A stretch of 64,000 nt of DNA. Origin: Mesotoga infera (GTDB lineage Bacteria > Thermotogota > Thermotogae > Petrotogales > Kosmotogaceae). Positions 26,315 through 36,652 of the stretch are shown here, one piece after another. Made by a program: the position numbers and the translations under genes. Numbering within the stretch: the first letter of the stretch is position 1; every line of letters starts with the position of its first letter. The notes beneath the pieces are model-generated. The model worked only from the letters and a program-made list of their open reading frames with translations. It did no database searches and was not told the DNA's origin. The stretch is from positions 2,418,001 to 2,482,000 of the forward strand of contig NZ_LS974202.1 in assembly GCF_900157305.1 (NCBI RefSeq). Direction: 5' to 3'.

Positions 26315-27448
26315 TCAGGGGAAGAGGGACTCCATCTCTTCCATTATACCGACCAATCTCTCGAAAGCGAGTCTCGACATATCCAGTCCGTAATCGTTCA
26401 ATTTGATACTGTACCCTTCAATAACCAGAAACTCCCCCAGGACCGATCGGATCCTTTCAACACTTCTTTCCAGAAGGTCGGCCGGAAAGATCTCCGAAGA
26501 TAGCGTCAATCCTTCGATCAATCTCAATCCCATGAACAGAGTTTCAAAGAGCTCTTCAAGTTGTGTATTCTCCCGTATATAGGCCAAAGGCCGCTTTCCG
26601 GCGGCAATGGAGTCGATGTATTGACCAAGAGAGTCGAAGTTCACACTCCTGGTCGCACCTTCGTGACTTCCCGCAGAGACTCCAAACCCTTTGTAGTCTC
26701 CGTTTTTCCAGTATTTCAAATTATGTAACGAAATCCTGTCTTTTGACCACGAAGATATTTCGTATCTGGTAAACCCAAGCTCTTTCAGAGATAGAACGAT
26801 AAAATCATGCAGCTTCTCTACTGTATCTTTATCGGGCAACTCTATGATACCATTCTTGACCGATGCCATCAAATCGGTCTCATGGTCACTGTCGAACATA
26901 TAATACGAAATATGCGCCGGCTTCAGCCTTTCAATCAATTTAAGATTGTTTTCTACATTTATGCGGTTCTCTCCGGGCAATCCCAGTATGAAATCTAAGT
27001 TCACATTATCGAAGAAATCGACCGCTCTTTCAAGTCTTTCAACCAGATCGGGTGGCATCGGTCTATTTACTTTTTTCAGGATCTCTCCGTCGCTCGACTG
27101 GAGACCGATCGAAAGTCTGTTCACCCCGAGTTTTTTCCACCTCTCCAGTCTTTCAAGCGTCAATTCCCAAGGGTTGGCTTCAAGCGTGCACTCGCGCAAC
27201 TCTAGTCTGAACCTTGAATGGAGAGTAAAAAACAACTCCTGCAACAGGTCGAGCGGATAGAGTGAGGGAGAACCGCCGCCGAAATAAAGCGTATCGACTT
27301 TGGCGCCATTGGAAAAGAGTTCTATCTCTTTTTTTAAGACTACGTGGTACTTTTTCAGGGAGGTCTCGTCCAGTCGAAACGTGCAAAAATCGCAATAGGT
27401 ACACCGTCTGGTACAGAAAGGAAGATGGATATACACCCCTGCATGCAT
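26315..27448 (-). CDS. hemW: Radical SAM HemW-like heme chaperone
   Basis: A 377-residue radical SAM protein. The cluster-binding motif CTRRCTYCDF is near residue 12 and GGGSPSLYP lies further on. HemW resembles coproporphyrinogen III dehydrogenase but acts as a heme-binding chaperone in studied bacteria. No heme synthesis gene is nearby, so the true substrate is open. Its ATG abuts the stop of the upstream outer-membrane-like gene. Confidence 0.88.
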   Translation of the reverse strand: MHAGVYIHLPFCTRRCTYCDFCTFRLDETSLKKYHVVLKKEIELFSNGAKVDTLYFGGGSPSLYPLDLLQELFFTLHSRFRLELRECTLEANPWELTLERLERWKKLGVNRLSIGLQSSDGEILKKVNRPMPPDLVERLERAVDFFDNVNLDFILGLPGENRINVENNLKLIERLKPAHISYYMFDSDHETDLMASVKNGIIELPDKDTVEKLHDFIVLSLKELGFTRYEISSWSKDRISLHNLKYWKNGDYKGFGVSAGSHEGATRSVNFDSLGQYIDSIAAGKRPLAYIRENTQLEELFETLFMGLRLIEGLTLSSEIFPADLLERSVERIRSVLGEFLVIEGYSIKLNDYGLDMSRLAFERLVGIMEEMESLFP

Positions 27449-28269
27449 CAGAATATGAGCCTCATAAAAACTCCGTTGAGTTTAAAATTAGTGATCGAGA
27501 TGCCGGCGTACACCGAGTCGTCGCTTCCCAGTTTAGATATCAGCAACTGGGCATCTATCCCTCTGAGGCTGACCATGATCATTGGGGAGAGAACCAGCTT
27601 CAAATCACCTGCCGGAACGATGAAATTCCCAGAAAAGGCTGCGCCCAGATCGAAGCTCATGTAATTCATTCCCACTCCAAAACCGTAGCCCATCTCGCCC
27701 AACGAATCGCTCGTCTTCAGATCAACGGTCACTACTACGTTAGTTTCAGCGTTTCGAAGGCGGAAGCTTCTTTCGAATTCCTTCGCGTAGAGATAGAGTC
27801 CGATATCGTTGAATGCGAAATCGTCGACCCTGTATATAAAAGTGCTGAGACCGCCATTTATCTGGCCCAAAGGTAGTCTGAACCAGTTACGGACCAGATA
27901 CCTCCTGTCCCCAAGTGATGAGAGCTCGAGTTCCAGAAGACTATGTGAAAAGACAGGGATCTGGTTGGTGTTGGAGACGTATCGCGCCGCCATGTACAAT
28001 CCTTCGTGGCTGGCGAGGATCGAACCGCGAAAATCACCGTCTCTAATTTTCATTTTAAAGAAACCGCCCGAGAACTCCTCCCAGTGATCTTTGTATGTGA
28101 TTCCGACGTACGGTATTCCAGAAGCCAGCGCGAGCGTCAGGTGATAGTTCTCGTAAGCTTTTATGTCCGTAGAAAGGTTCCATCCCCTGTTGGTGAACTG
28201 TATCTGTGTCTGTGCGAGCGATATTGAGTATATCAGTATCACAATAAGGAAACAAACCGTCTTTTTCAA
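27448..28269 (-). CDS. Putative outer-membrane beta-barrel protein
   Basis: A signal peptide with cleavage likely after SLAQ is followed by about 250 residues of alternating hydrophobic/aromatic strands and a C-terminus ending FMRLIF. A terminal Phe is common for beta-barrels inserted by BamA. In Thermotogota this would sit in the toga. It is translationally coupled to gatB upstream (ATGA). The family is not recognised. Confidence 0.65.
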   Translation of the reverse strand: MKKTVCFLIVILIYSISLAQTQIQFTNRGWNLSTDIKAYENYHLTLALASGIPYVGITYKDHWEEFSGGFFKMKIRDGDFRGSILASHEGLYMAARYVSNTNQIPVFSHSLLELELSSLGDRRYLVRNWFRLPLGQINGGLSTFIYRVDDFAFNDIGLYLYAKEFERSFRLRNAETNVVVTVDLKTSDSLGEMGYGFGVGMNYMSFDLGAAFSGNFIVPAGDLKLVLSPMIMVSLRGIDAQLLISKLGSDDSVYAGISITNFKLNGVFMRLIF

Positions 28270-29714
28270 TCTTTGAGCAACCTCCTCGCTATTTCGTTTA
28301 CCCTCGCGGGGTTGGCTTTTCCCCGGGTCGCCTTCATAACCGCGCCAACGAAGTAACCGAGAACGCCCTCTTTGCCTTCCCTGAACTGCTGAACAGCCTT
28401 TGGGTTGCTTTTCATGGCTTCTCTAATTGCCTTTTCGATAATACTGTCGTCGTTTATCTGCTCGAGCCCCTTTTCTTTGACTATAAAAGCTGGCGAACGC
28501 TTTCTCTCGATCACCTCGGGGAGTATTTCTTTGGCGACGCTGTTGGATATAATGCCGGAATCGATCATCTCGAAAAGCTCCTTGAAGTGTTCCGGTTTCA
28601 GTCCAAGATTCTCGATCGATAGGTCCCTCTCGTTCATTATTCTCATTACTTCGCCCATTATCCAGTTTGAACTCTCTTTGGGCTTTCCGGTGACCAGCGC
28701 CACTTCTTCGTAGAAGGAGGCCACATCTCCGCTGGAAGAAAGGACAGAGGCGTCGTATTTGGGCAGTCCATACTGTTCCATGAACCTGCGCACCTTCTGC
28801 CAGGGTAGTTCCGGCAGAGATTTTCTGAGCTGTTCAACTCTTTCCTGCGTTATCTTAAGGACCGGGAGGTCAGGCTCTGGGAAGTAACGGTAGTCGTTCT
28901 CTTCCTCTTTAGAGCGCATCGAAAAGGTCTCCTTGGTAGCGAAATTCCAGGAACGTGTCTCTTTGGCCACATTGCCGCCGGCATCGAGTACGGCCGATAT
29001 TCTCTCCTGCTCGGATTCCAGGGCCTTTTCGACGAACTTGAAGGAATTTATGTTTTTGACCTCCACTCTGTTGGAACTCACACCGGAAGCGTCATCTCTC
29101 ATCGAAATGTTGGCATCGCATCTCAACGCACCCTTCTCCATGTCTCCCGAGCAGATACCCAGAGCCCTCAACGTATCTCTTAGCAATTCCACGAAGACTC
29201 TCGCCTGGGCCGGCGTCTCGAGGTCGGGTTCGGTGACTATTTCGATCAGGGGCACTCCACACCTGTTGAGATCGAGGTAGCTGCCTGTAGAGCCGGTTAT
29301 CGAGTCGGTCCCCTGATGGATCATCTTACCTGCGTCTTCCTCTATGTGGATTCGCCTTATCCTCACTCTTTTTCCGACACCCCCGGCTTCTATATCGAGA
29401 TAACCGTTTTCGGCAATCGGGAAGAAATACTGGGTAATCTGGTAGCCCTTGGGAAGGTCTGGGTAAAAGTAATTCTTACGGTCGAAGATCGACCGTTCAT
29501 TGAGGGTGCAATTTAAGGCCAGTCCAGCCATGATCGCATAATTAACCACATTTTCATTGAGAACGGGAAGCGCACCCGGTTGGCCGGTGCAGACGGGACA
29601 GATGGCCGTGTTGGGTTCGAGTTCGAATACATCGGCCGGGCAACTGCAAAAAGCCTTTGTCTTTGTTTGTAGTTGCGCATGTATCTCTAATCCAATAACG
29701 GTTCTATACATCAT
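28266..29714 (-). CDS. gatB: Asp-tRNA(Asn)/Glu-tRNA(Gln) amidotransferase subunit B
   Basis: A 482-residue subunit that, with GatA and GatC, amidates mischarged tRNA. It begins VIGLEIHAQLQTKTKAFC, then CPVCTGQPGALPVLN and DRKNYFYPDLPKGYQITQ, and ends with the tRNA-binding helical tail that includes YFVGAVMK. It starts in the gatA stop codon. gatC is not found in the window. Confidence 0.97.
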   Translation of the reverse strand: MMYRTVIGLEIHAQLQTKTKAFCSCPADVFELEPNTAICPVCTGQPGALPVLNENVVNYAIMAGLALNCTLNERSIFDRKNYFYPDLPKGYQITQYFFPIAENGYLDIEAGGVGKRVRIRRIHIEEDAGKMIHQGTDSITGSTGSYLDLNRCGVPLIEIVTEPDLETPAQARVFVELLRDTLRALGICSGDMEKGALRCDANISMRDDASGVSSNRVEVKNINSFKFVEKALESEQERISAVLDAGGNVAKETRSWNFATKETFSMRSKEEENDYRYFPEPDLPVLKITQERVEQLRKSLPELPWQKVRRFMEQYGLPKYDASVLSSSGDVASFYEEVALVTGKPKESSNWIMGEVMRIMNERDLSIENLGLKPEHFKELFEMIDSGIISNSVAKEILPEVIERKRSPAFIVKEKGLEQINDDSIIEKAIREAMKSNPKAVQQFREGKEGVLGYFVGAVMKATRGKANPARVNEIARRLLKD

Positions 29715-31117
29715 TCAACCCACCTTTCGGCAATTCTGGTCAAACCATCTTCGTACGCGGGAGAAAAACCTTCGATGAAGCTGGCCGCCTCCAAAAGTTT
29801 AACATCGCTGAACCGCCTCCCAGTAAGAAGCATGCCTGTGGGTAAACCGTCAACAGGGGCTATCGGAACGGATATCGAAGGAAGGCCGGCGACGTTTGCA
29901 GGGATCGTATATATATCCATTAAATAGTACGAAAGGGGATCACTTATTTCACCGATCACAGGTGCGACAACTGGAGATGAGGGATTCAATATGAAATCGA
30001 ACTCCGTAAGCACGGCCTTCAACTCGTTAGCCATCAATTTCCTTGTTCTGAGCGCCTTACGGTAATAAGCATCGTAATAAGCGGCGCTGAGTGTAAAGGT
30101 TCCTAGCAATATTCTCCTTTTGACCTCCCTGCCAAAACCCATGTCTCTATTTCTGCTGACCAGCTCGTCATAATTCGTGGCCTCGTGCCTGGGTCCAAAC
30201 CTGATCCCGTCGAATCTCGAAAGGTTAGAACTGGCCTCGGCCGGTGCGATCAGATAGTAAGTCGCGACGGCGTACTTGACTGAAGGAATTGAGATCTTCT
30301 CGATCACGGCGCCAGCCCTTTTCAACTCTTCTACCGCATCCATGAAGGAGGCCTTTACTCCGTCTTCGAGACCGCGGTAATCTAGCATCTCCTCTGGAAC
30401 GGCCATTTTCAATCCTTTGACCTCACCCTTCAGATCTATATTGAAGGAAAGAGAACTCTTCACAGTCGTCGAATCTTTCACATCGTGACCACTAATAATA
30501 CTCATAACGTCGGCTGCGTCCTGTACGCACCTTGTCATTGGACCGATTTGATCTAGTGAGGAGGCGAAGGCTACGAGACCGTATCTAGATACTAAACCAT
30601 AGGTGGGTTTGAAACCAACAATTCCGCACATCGACGCCGGTTGCCTCACAGAACCACCCGTATCGCTACCCAGCGCAAAAGGCGTTAAACCCGCAGCAAC
30701 GGCCGCCGCACTCCCACCACTGCTTCCTCCGGGTATCCTCGAAAGGTCCCAGGGGTTTCTAGAAGTGAAGAAGGCTGAATTCTCAGTCGAGGAACCCATT
30801 GCGAACTCGTCAAGATTCGTCTTGCCGAGTAAATGCCCGCCACTCTCTTTTAACTTACAAGTAACGGTCGCATCGTAGGGAGATTCGTAGTTCTCCAGAA
30901 TCCTGCTGGAACATGTGGTTCGGGTTCCCAGCGCAAGGATATTGTCCTTGAGGGAGAAGGGAAAGGAACGCTCGGTCTCCTCCGCCGAGGATTGTAGCAC
31001 CTGGAGAAAGGCCTTCAGATCTTTATCGAACCTTTCTATACGATCCCTGTAAAAGGAAAATGCTCCACGCAAGCCCCTCATCTCTGAAAGTCTCAATTTT
31101 AAAGGATTGATATTCAA
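29711..31117 (-). CDS. gatA: Asp-tRNA(Asn)/Glu-tRNA(Gln) amidotransferase subunit A
   Basis: An amidase-signature protein that releases ammonia from glutamine for transfer onto tRNA. The catalytic Ser-Ser-Lys region is visible as GGSSGGSAAAVAAG and GSDTGGSVRQPAS, with the upstream Lys in FSLKDNI. The TTG start is preferred because AGAGGTGG lies just before it; a GTG three codons upstream overlaps that SD. It is the first gene of the leftward operon. Confidence 0.95.
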   Translation of the reverse strand: MNINPLKLRLSEMRGLRGAFSFYRDRIERFDKDLKAFLQVLQSSAEETERSFPFSLKDNILALGTRTTCSSRILENYESPYDATVTCKLKESGGHLLGKTNLDEFAMGSSTENSAFFTSRNPWDLSRIPGGSSGGSAAAVAAGLTPFALGSDTGGSVRQPASMCGIVGFKPTYGLVSRYGLVAFASSLDQIGPMTRCVQDAADVMSIISGHDVKDSTTVKSSLSFNIDLKGEVKGLKMAVPEEMLDYRGLEDGVKASFMDAVEELKRAGAVIEKISIPSVKYAVATYYLIAPAEASSNLSRFDGIRFGPRHEATNYDELVSRNRDMGFGREVKRRILLGTFTLSAAYYDAYYRKALRTRKLMANELKAVLTEFDFILNPSSPVVAPVIGEISDPLSYYLMDIYTIPANVAGLPSISVPIAPVDGLPTGMLLTGRRFSDVKLLEAASFIEGFSPAYEDGLTRIAERWVE

Positions 31118-31347
31118 ATCAGCCACCTCTTATAATCGTGATTGGTACCATTTATTCGGTTTGAATCATGCTTGTTTATATAGATAATTCTAGCATCTCC
31201 AGGTCCGTAATGACAGTTCGAAGGAACGAAGTAAGAGGTGTTTCTCATTATAGTGCACAGTGTAAGCAGCACTTTCCAGGCAACTCGGCATAGTTTTGCA
31301 TTATAATAACAATAACCAGTACGTTTTACAGGCTGGAGGGTTTTCTT

Positions 31348-33330
31348 ATGTCTATCCATTCAGGCAAATTGATTTCCAGTATCGAAAAAATAAGCTCTTT
31401 GCCGATTCTGGAAGGTGAAGAAATCAACGTGGCCATGGAGATTCTGTCGCTCGCCGGTAGATCAATATCGGCCGACTGTCTTTACTTTTACCGGACAGGG
31501 TACATCGAGAAAGGGGAAAAAACCGACTTCCCTTTAGTCGAATGGATCAGCCCATCGATATCGGAGATATGTTCGAGCTTGAGAAAGACTCACGAATATA
31601 CTGAAGAAGACATTGAAACTCTTTCACGTCTGGAAAAGGGGGAGATTGTTTTCAGCCAGTTGGGATCGCGTGTATCGATACCGGTTATGAAGGACCGTTT
31701 TTATGGCGTGATCTGTTGCGAAGATTATTCCGAGAACAGGATATGGTCAGACGATGAAATTGCATTTCTGAGGATAGTTGGTCATTCAGTTGCTTCCCTC
31801 TTCATTTTTCACTCGCTGACATCTGCAGAGGACTCCAAAGACTTGCAACTACTGAAGGACACGGAATATCAGCTTATATTACGCGATAGCGTTATTGGGA
31901 CGATAAACGAAATATCCATGCTATCCCTGAAAGCCAAGACATTGGAGGAGGCGGCTGGGATAATCATCGCAGAAATATCCGGAAAGCCTGGCGTTTACAG
32001 ATGCCGGCTATCAATTTCAAGGAAGATAAATAATAACATCGATGTTTCAAGCGACGAGAGCTTCGGCATTCCTTCCAGCGTAGGACAGATAGAAGACCAA
32101 ACAATAGAAGTGGACGGACCGGGATATCTTCTTTCAAGATATCTAAAAAATGGTGCCGCCTACAGAAAACTCTGCATATCTATGGAGCTGGACAGTGACA
32201 GCACGGGAACGCTGGAAGTGATCTTCGACGGATCGGGTAAGCTGGATGGCAGTATTAGCTGTCTCCTCGGTTTAGTCGGCAATTTCTTGAAACTCGCGCT
32301 CAACAGAGTGAAGTATCTCAGCGAAAACGAAAGGTCCAGAAAGATCTCAGAATCGCTGCGCCGCTCCACGGAGATCATCACCAAGAGTCTCAGAATGGAA
32401 AGAACGATAAAAATTATAGTAAAGGAGCTCAGCAAGGTCATCCCCTTCTACAGTGCCTCATTACAGCTTCTTGATGGAAACGAATTGGTGGTGGTAGGTG
32501 GTAAGTGGCCAAATCAGCTGGACTTCACCGGAAGGCATTTCAAAATAGAAGAGGGCAGTCCCGGATACGATGTGTTATACAGGTCCAAAGCGATTCTTTC
32601 GACACAGGCGCAGAAGGATTACCCGCAATTCAACATCCCCGACTTTCGCTTCATCAAATCGTGGATGGGCGTGCCCTTAATCATTAAAGAGAAACCTATC
32701 GGCATTATAGCTGTCGACAGCGATCGCGAAAATGCCTTCGATTGTCTCCACCTTGAAGCACTGAAAGCCTTCGCCGATATCGCGTCTATCGGGATCAACA
32801 ATTCCAGGCTTCACGAAGAAGTCGAGCAACAGGCGATAAGGGACTATCTGACAGGCATATACAATAGAAGAGGCCTATTCGAGCTGGGAGAGAGTGAGCT
32901 AAAAAAGGCTCAAAGGTATCACACCGATACTGGACTCATCATGTTCGATATAGATAACTTCAAAAAACTGAACGACAAATACGGTCATCTGGCTGGTGAT
33001 TTTGTTTTAAAGGCCGCTACAAAGATATGTGGTTCCGAACTGAGATCGGCCGATATATTTGCCAGATACGGCGGCGACGAGTTCGTGGTGATCCTGCCGA
33101 TGACGGACCTCGCTAGGACGCGAGAAGCAGCGAAAAGATTATGCAACGCTCTATGTTCCAACACTTTGGAATATAATGAAACTACGTTTAATATATGTGC
33201 CAGCTTCGGGGTAACCTCTTACCAGCGCGAAGATACCCTCGAAGGAATGATCAAGAGGGCAGATAGATCGCTGTATATTTCCAAGAATGCAGGTGGAAAC
33301 CGGGTTAGTGAAGGAGAAAGCAGTGATTGA
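31348..33330 (+). CDS. GAF-GGDEF diguanylate cyclase
   Basis: A 660-residue soluble sensor. Two GAF-like regions (about 15-160 and 345-485) precede a GGDEF domain from about 493. The active site YGGDEFVV is intact, and RSAD lies five residues before it, forming a product-inhibition I-site. It should make c-di-GMP from GTP under ligand control by the GAF domains. There is no membrane helix. GGAGGG precedes the ATG. The stop overlaps the start of the next HD-GYP gene, so synthesis and breakdown enzymes are made from one message. Confidence 0.9.
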   Translation: MSIHSGKLISSIEKISSLPILEGEEINVAMEILSLAGRSISADCLYFYRTGYIEKGEKTDFPLVEWISPSISEICSSLRKTHEYTEEDIETLSRLEKGEIVFSQLGSRVSIPVMKDRFYGVICCEDYSENRIWSDDEIAFLRIVGHSVASLFIFHSLTSAEDSKDLQLLKDTEYQLILRDSVIGTINEISMLSLKAKTLEEAAGIIIAEISGKPGVYRCRLSISRKINNNIDVSSDESFGIPSSVGQIEDQTIEVDGPGYLLSRYLKNGAAYRKLCISMELDSDSTGTLEVIFDGSGKLDGSISCLLGLVGNFLKLALNRVKYLSENERSRKISESLRRSTEIITKSLRMERTIKIIVKELSKVIPFYSASLQLLDGNELVVVGGKWPNQLDFTGRHFKIEEGSPGYDVLYRSKAILSTQAQKDYPQFNIPDFRFIKSWMGVPLIIKEKPIGIIAVDSDRENAFDCLHLEALKAFADIASIGINNSRLHEEVEQQAIRDYLTGIYNRRGLFELGESELKKAQRYHTDTGLIMFDIDNFKKLNDKYGHLAGDFVLKAATKICGSELRSADIFARYGGDEFVVILPMTDLARTREAAKRLCNALCSNTLEYNETTFNICASFGVTSYQREDTLEGMIKRADRSLYISKNAGGNRVSEGESSD

Positions 33331-36313
33331 AAACACCGGAAAGCATTTGGAAATTGATTTTACGGACCGCGACTTCGAGGAACTCATCTGGGAGTACGAT
33401 CTGGCAAACGGAGTAGTTTCCTTCAACCAGGGATGGCAAAAGCGGCTTGGATACTTAACAGAAGAGATAAAACCGACCATAGACAATTGGAAAAATCTAA
33501 TTCACCCGGACGATCGTGAACGAACGATCAAATCCCTTACGGATTTTTTTGAAGGGAGATCGAAAAAGTACGAAGCCATATACAGAATGAAGGCAAGCGA
33601 TGGAAGCGACGTATGGGTTCTATCTTTGGGGAGAGCTCTCCGAACAGATAAGTCCGGTAAGATCTTGAAAGTAGGCGGTATTCAACGGTTGATATCGGAC
33701 ATTGAGACGGTCGAGCTGGACTTACGCGAGAGAAAGAAGGAACTGGAATTCTTCTTCGCTTTTTCGAAATTGATCGACGATTGTGGAGATTCTATTGAAG
33801 AAATATGCGCCGGGTTGACCGAACTCTTGCCGAAAGCCTTTTTTGATACCGAACACACAGGTGTCGAGATAGTCTATCGGGACGGAGTGTACAGCTCTAA
33901 AAACCTGCTCAAAGACTCAAGATTAATCAGGAAACCTCTCAAGAGAGGGGCCGAGAAAATTGGATCGATCAGCGTCTATTACTCCGGTTACAGAGATGTC
34001 CGATTCCTCAGCGAAGAGGATAAGGTTATTTCATCCGTAGCCGAAAGACTCGGGAAGATAGCGATAAGAATCGAGAATTCGAAGGCTTTGAAAAAGAGCG
34101 AAGAACTCTTCAGGGTTACTCTCGCGAGTGTGGGGGACGCCGTTCTGGCGATGGATGCGTTTGGAATAGTCACTTTCGTGAACGATACGGCCTGTAAAAT
34201 GCTCGGTCTGGAAATGCAAAAGATCCTTGGGCAACAAGTGAACTCGGTGATGCATATCTTCAACGAACTCACGGGAGAGCCGGCCGAAATACCCATAGAT
34301 CTCGTACTCAGCTCCGGTAAGAAAGTCGGACTCGCAAATCACACCTGCCTCAAATCACGAAACGGGAAAATCTACTTCATAGCCGATGCGGCATCCCCTA
34401 TAGTTATGAAGAACGGCGAAATCGCAGGCGTCGTGATGAACTTCAGGGACGTAACCTCCGAAAAAGAGAGAGAAAGACGTATGCTCGAAAGTGAAGAGAA
34501 ATTCAGACACCTCATCGAAAACATGATCGGTGGAATGATTATCCTGTACAGCGACAACGGCGGGAAGACTTTTAAGATAAGGGATATCAAGTCGGGAATT
34601 AGCGGTCTTCACTTCGACAGAGAATCGCTCGAGGGAAAGGATATCGTGGAAGTCTTACCCGCCATTTCATCAACTCCTCTGCTGGCGGCCATCGAGAGCG
34701 TATGGGAAAGCGGCAAACCCATATCCCTGGATCCAATCTATTACGACGATGGTGTATTGAAAGGCTGGTTGGAGAACTACATCTACCGGCTCCCCTTCGG
34801 AGACGTAGCGACCCTCAACTACGATGTAACTGAAAGGAAAGAGCTGGAGGAGTTCCAGAGAATCTCACACAGCAAACTGGTCGAATTGTCCAACTCCGTT
34901 GCGTCGGGAAACTTTGACATACAGTCTTTCATGGAGAAGGCCGTTGAGACTGTTGGCAGAATTCTAAAGGTTGATCGGGCCGGCATATATATGCTCAACG
35001 AAAACAACGAGTTCGATATAAGACTCCTATATGAAGCATCGACCGGTAAAATCTCCTCCAACGCCGGAAGGGCTATGGATCAGAAGTTGGCCGAAAAGTA
35101 TCTCAACCATATCACAGGTAGAAGAGTTCTTTCTATAGAGAACGTTTTAGGGGAAAATATCGATGATCCTTTCATACTAAGCCTCATAGACGTTCATGTT
35201 TACGGAATACTTGACATACCTCTGAACATCAAGGGGGAGGTCGTTGGTTCGCTCTATTGCGACATGCGAAGACCTAGGAATTGGTCATACGAAGAGATAT
35301 CTTTCGCCGCTTCCGTCGGCGACATACTCACGATGGCCTTCGAAGAGAACAGGCTCGTTAAAAGCGAAATACGTTACCGCAACATGTTTGAAGCAAGCAG
35401 TGCCATGATGGTTCTCATCGATCCAGATAGCGGTAGAATAGTCGATTCCAATCCCGTAGCGTGCAACTTTTATGGATATGGCAGAGAAGAGATGAAGCAG
35501 CATTACATTTCTCACATAGGGCTCGGAGATCTTGAAATGATGAGAGATCTTAAGAACGGCCGTTCGAGACGTTTCACAACTAGGCATCTCCTCACAGGTG
35601 GCGAAGTACGCGACCTGGAAATCTTCGTCGGCCCGGTCGAGATCGATGAAAAGATACTGCTAAACTGCATCGTAAACGACATAACCGATAGAGTCAACGC
35701 CGAGAACAAAGTCAGAGAAACCATGGTAGAACTAGAACGTTCCCTGAAAGATACGGTGCTGCTTATAAGCAAAATAGTGGAAGCTCGCGATCCATACACG
35801 GCAGGTCACCAGTCGAACGTTAGCAGGCTTGCCGGCGAAATAGCCGAAAAGATGCGGCTGGACAAAAAGAGGGTCCAATGGGTAAAGACGGCCGGAATGT
35901 TGCATGATATTGGGAAGGTATCGATACCTGCCGAGATACTTTCCAAGCCAGGAAAGCTGAACGAACTCGAATGGTCGCTCATAAAGAATCATCCTCTGCT
36001 GGGCAGAGAGATTCTGAGCGAGGTTCACCTCGGAGGTCCCATCTCAGAGATAGTCCTTCAACACCACGAAAAGATTAATGGATCAGGTTATCCTAACGGT
36101 CTTAAAGGTGATGAAATACTCCTGGAAGCCCGTATAATAGCGGTGGCCGATGTTATCGAAGCTATGAGTTCACACAGGCCTTATCGTGCATCGCGCGGGC
36201 TCGAGGAAGCTATACGAGAGATAGAGATGAACTCTGGCAAACTGTACGATCCCGCGGTCGTGAAGACCTGCATCAAGATCCTCGAATCGGGATTCGATCT
36301 TTCGGGCAAATGA
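33323..36313 (+). CDS. PAS/GAF multidomain HD-GYP phosphodiesterase
   Basis: A 996-residue soluble protein. A PAS domain covers about 20-135, a GAF-like part 145-250, PAS domains about 265-370 and 380-510, a GAF domain 525-675 and a further PAS 680-800. The C-terminal HD-GYP domain has MLHDIGK, HHEKINGSGYPNGL and the DVIEAMSSHRPYR helix. The HHE..GxGYP signature is intact, so c-di-GMP hydrolysis is likely. The GTG start is preferred because AAGGAG lies 7 bases upstream, overlapping the cyclase stop. Confidence 0.9.
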   Translation: MIENTGKHLEIDFTDRDFEELIWEYDLANGVVSFNQGWQKRLGYLTEEIKPTIDNWKNLIHPDDRERTIKSLTDFFEGRSKKYEAIYRMKASDGSDVWVLSLGRALRTDKSGKILKVGGIQRLISDIETVELDLRERKKELEFFFAFSKLIDDCGDSIEEICAGLTELLPKAFFDTEHTGVEIVYRDGVYSSKNLLKDSRLIRKPLKRGAEKIGSISVYYSGYRDVRFLSEEDKVISSVAERLGKIAIRIENSKALKKSEELFRVTLASVGDAVLAMDAFGIVTFVNDTACKMLGLEMQKILGQQVNSVMHIFNELTGEPAEIPIDLVLSSGKKVGLANHTCLKSRNGKIYFIADAASPIVMKNGEIAGVVMNFRDVTSEKERERRMLESEEKFRHLIENMIGGMIILYSDNGGKTFKIRDIKSGISGLHFDRESLEGKDIVEVLPAISSTPLLAAIESVWESGKPISLDPIYYDDGVLKGWLENYIYRLPFGDVATLNYDVTERKELEEFQRISHSKLVELSNSVASGNFDIQSFMEKAVETVGRILKVDRAGIYMLNENNEFDIRLLYEASTGKISSNAGRAMDQKLAEKYLNHITGRRVLSIENVLGENIDDPFILSLIDVHVYGILDIPLNIKGEVVGSLYCDMRRPRNWSYEEISFAASVGDILTMAFEENRLVKSEIRYRNMFEASSAMMVLIDPDSGRIVDSNPVACNFYGYGREEMKQHYISHIGLGDLEMMRDLKNGRSRRFTTRHLLTGGEVRDLEIFVGPVEIDEKILLNCIVNDITDRVNAENKVRETMVELERSLKDTVLLISKIVEARDPYTAGHQSNVSRLAGEIAEKMRLDKKRVQWVKTAGMLHDIGKVSIPAEILSKPGKLNELEWSLIKNHPLLGREILSEVHLGGPISEIVLQHHEKINGSGYPNGLKGDEILLEARIIAVADVIEAMSSHRPYRASRGLEEAIREIEMNSGKLYDPAVVKTCIKILESGFDLSGK

Positions 36314-36335
36314 AAAATTGAAAGGAGTGTTCCAG

Positions 36336-36497
36336 ATGTTGCTGACGATTATCGTGATATTCCTGGGGCTCGTGTTTCTGGGTCTGGCGATAAAGCTCGC
36401 CTTTTTCGCTCTCACAGTTATCTTCGGACTGGCCGCGTTGGGCTTCGTGGTCTTCGGCGTTTTCTGGTTACTGACCAGAGTACTGTCGATCTTCTGA
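36336..36497 (+). CDS. Small membrane protein, 53 residues
   Basis: Nearly the whole chain is hydrophobic, with two closely spaced helices separated by a single Lys (GLAIKLAFF). It has a good SD (AAAGGAG) at 9 bases and lies 22 bases after the HD-GYP gene, so it is probably in the same message. The function is unknown. Confidence 0.6.
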   Translation: MLLTIIVIFLGLVFLGLAIKLAFFALTVIFGLAALGFVVFGVFWLLTRVLSIF

Positions 36498-36623
36498 GGA
36501 TCAAAAGTCCAACGTACAAAACGACAACGGGGCAATGCTATCGCTGTTGCATGCCACGAGTCCGATGATTCTCTCTGTGATGTTCCGGTTCAGATTTTAA
36601 ATTTAGGTTGAAACCCCCTCTCG

Positions 36624-36643
36624 AAAGGCGCGAAGGCCTTTTT
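36624..36643 (+). terminator. Intrinsic terminator
   Basis: AAAGGC and GCCTTT form a short stem with a 6-base loop and a T-run. It ends the cyclase/phosphodiesterase transcript. The 126 bases before it hold no recognisable gene. Confidence 0.65.
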
Positions 36644-36652
36644 GCTTTGCAG

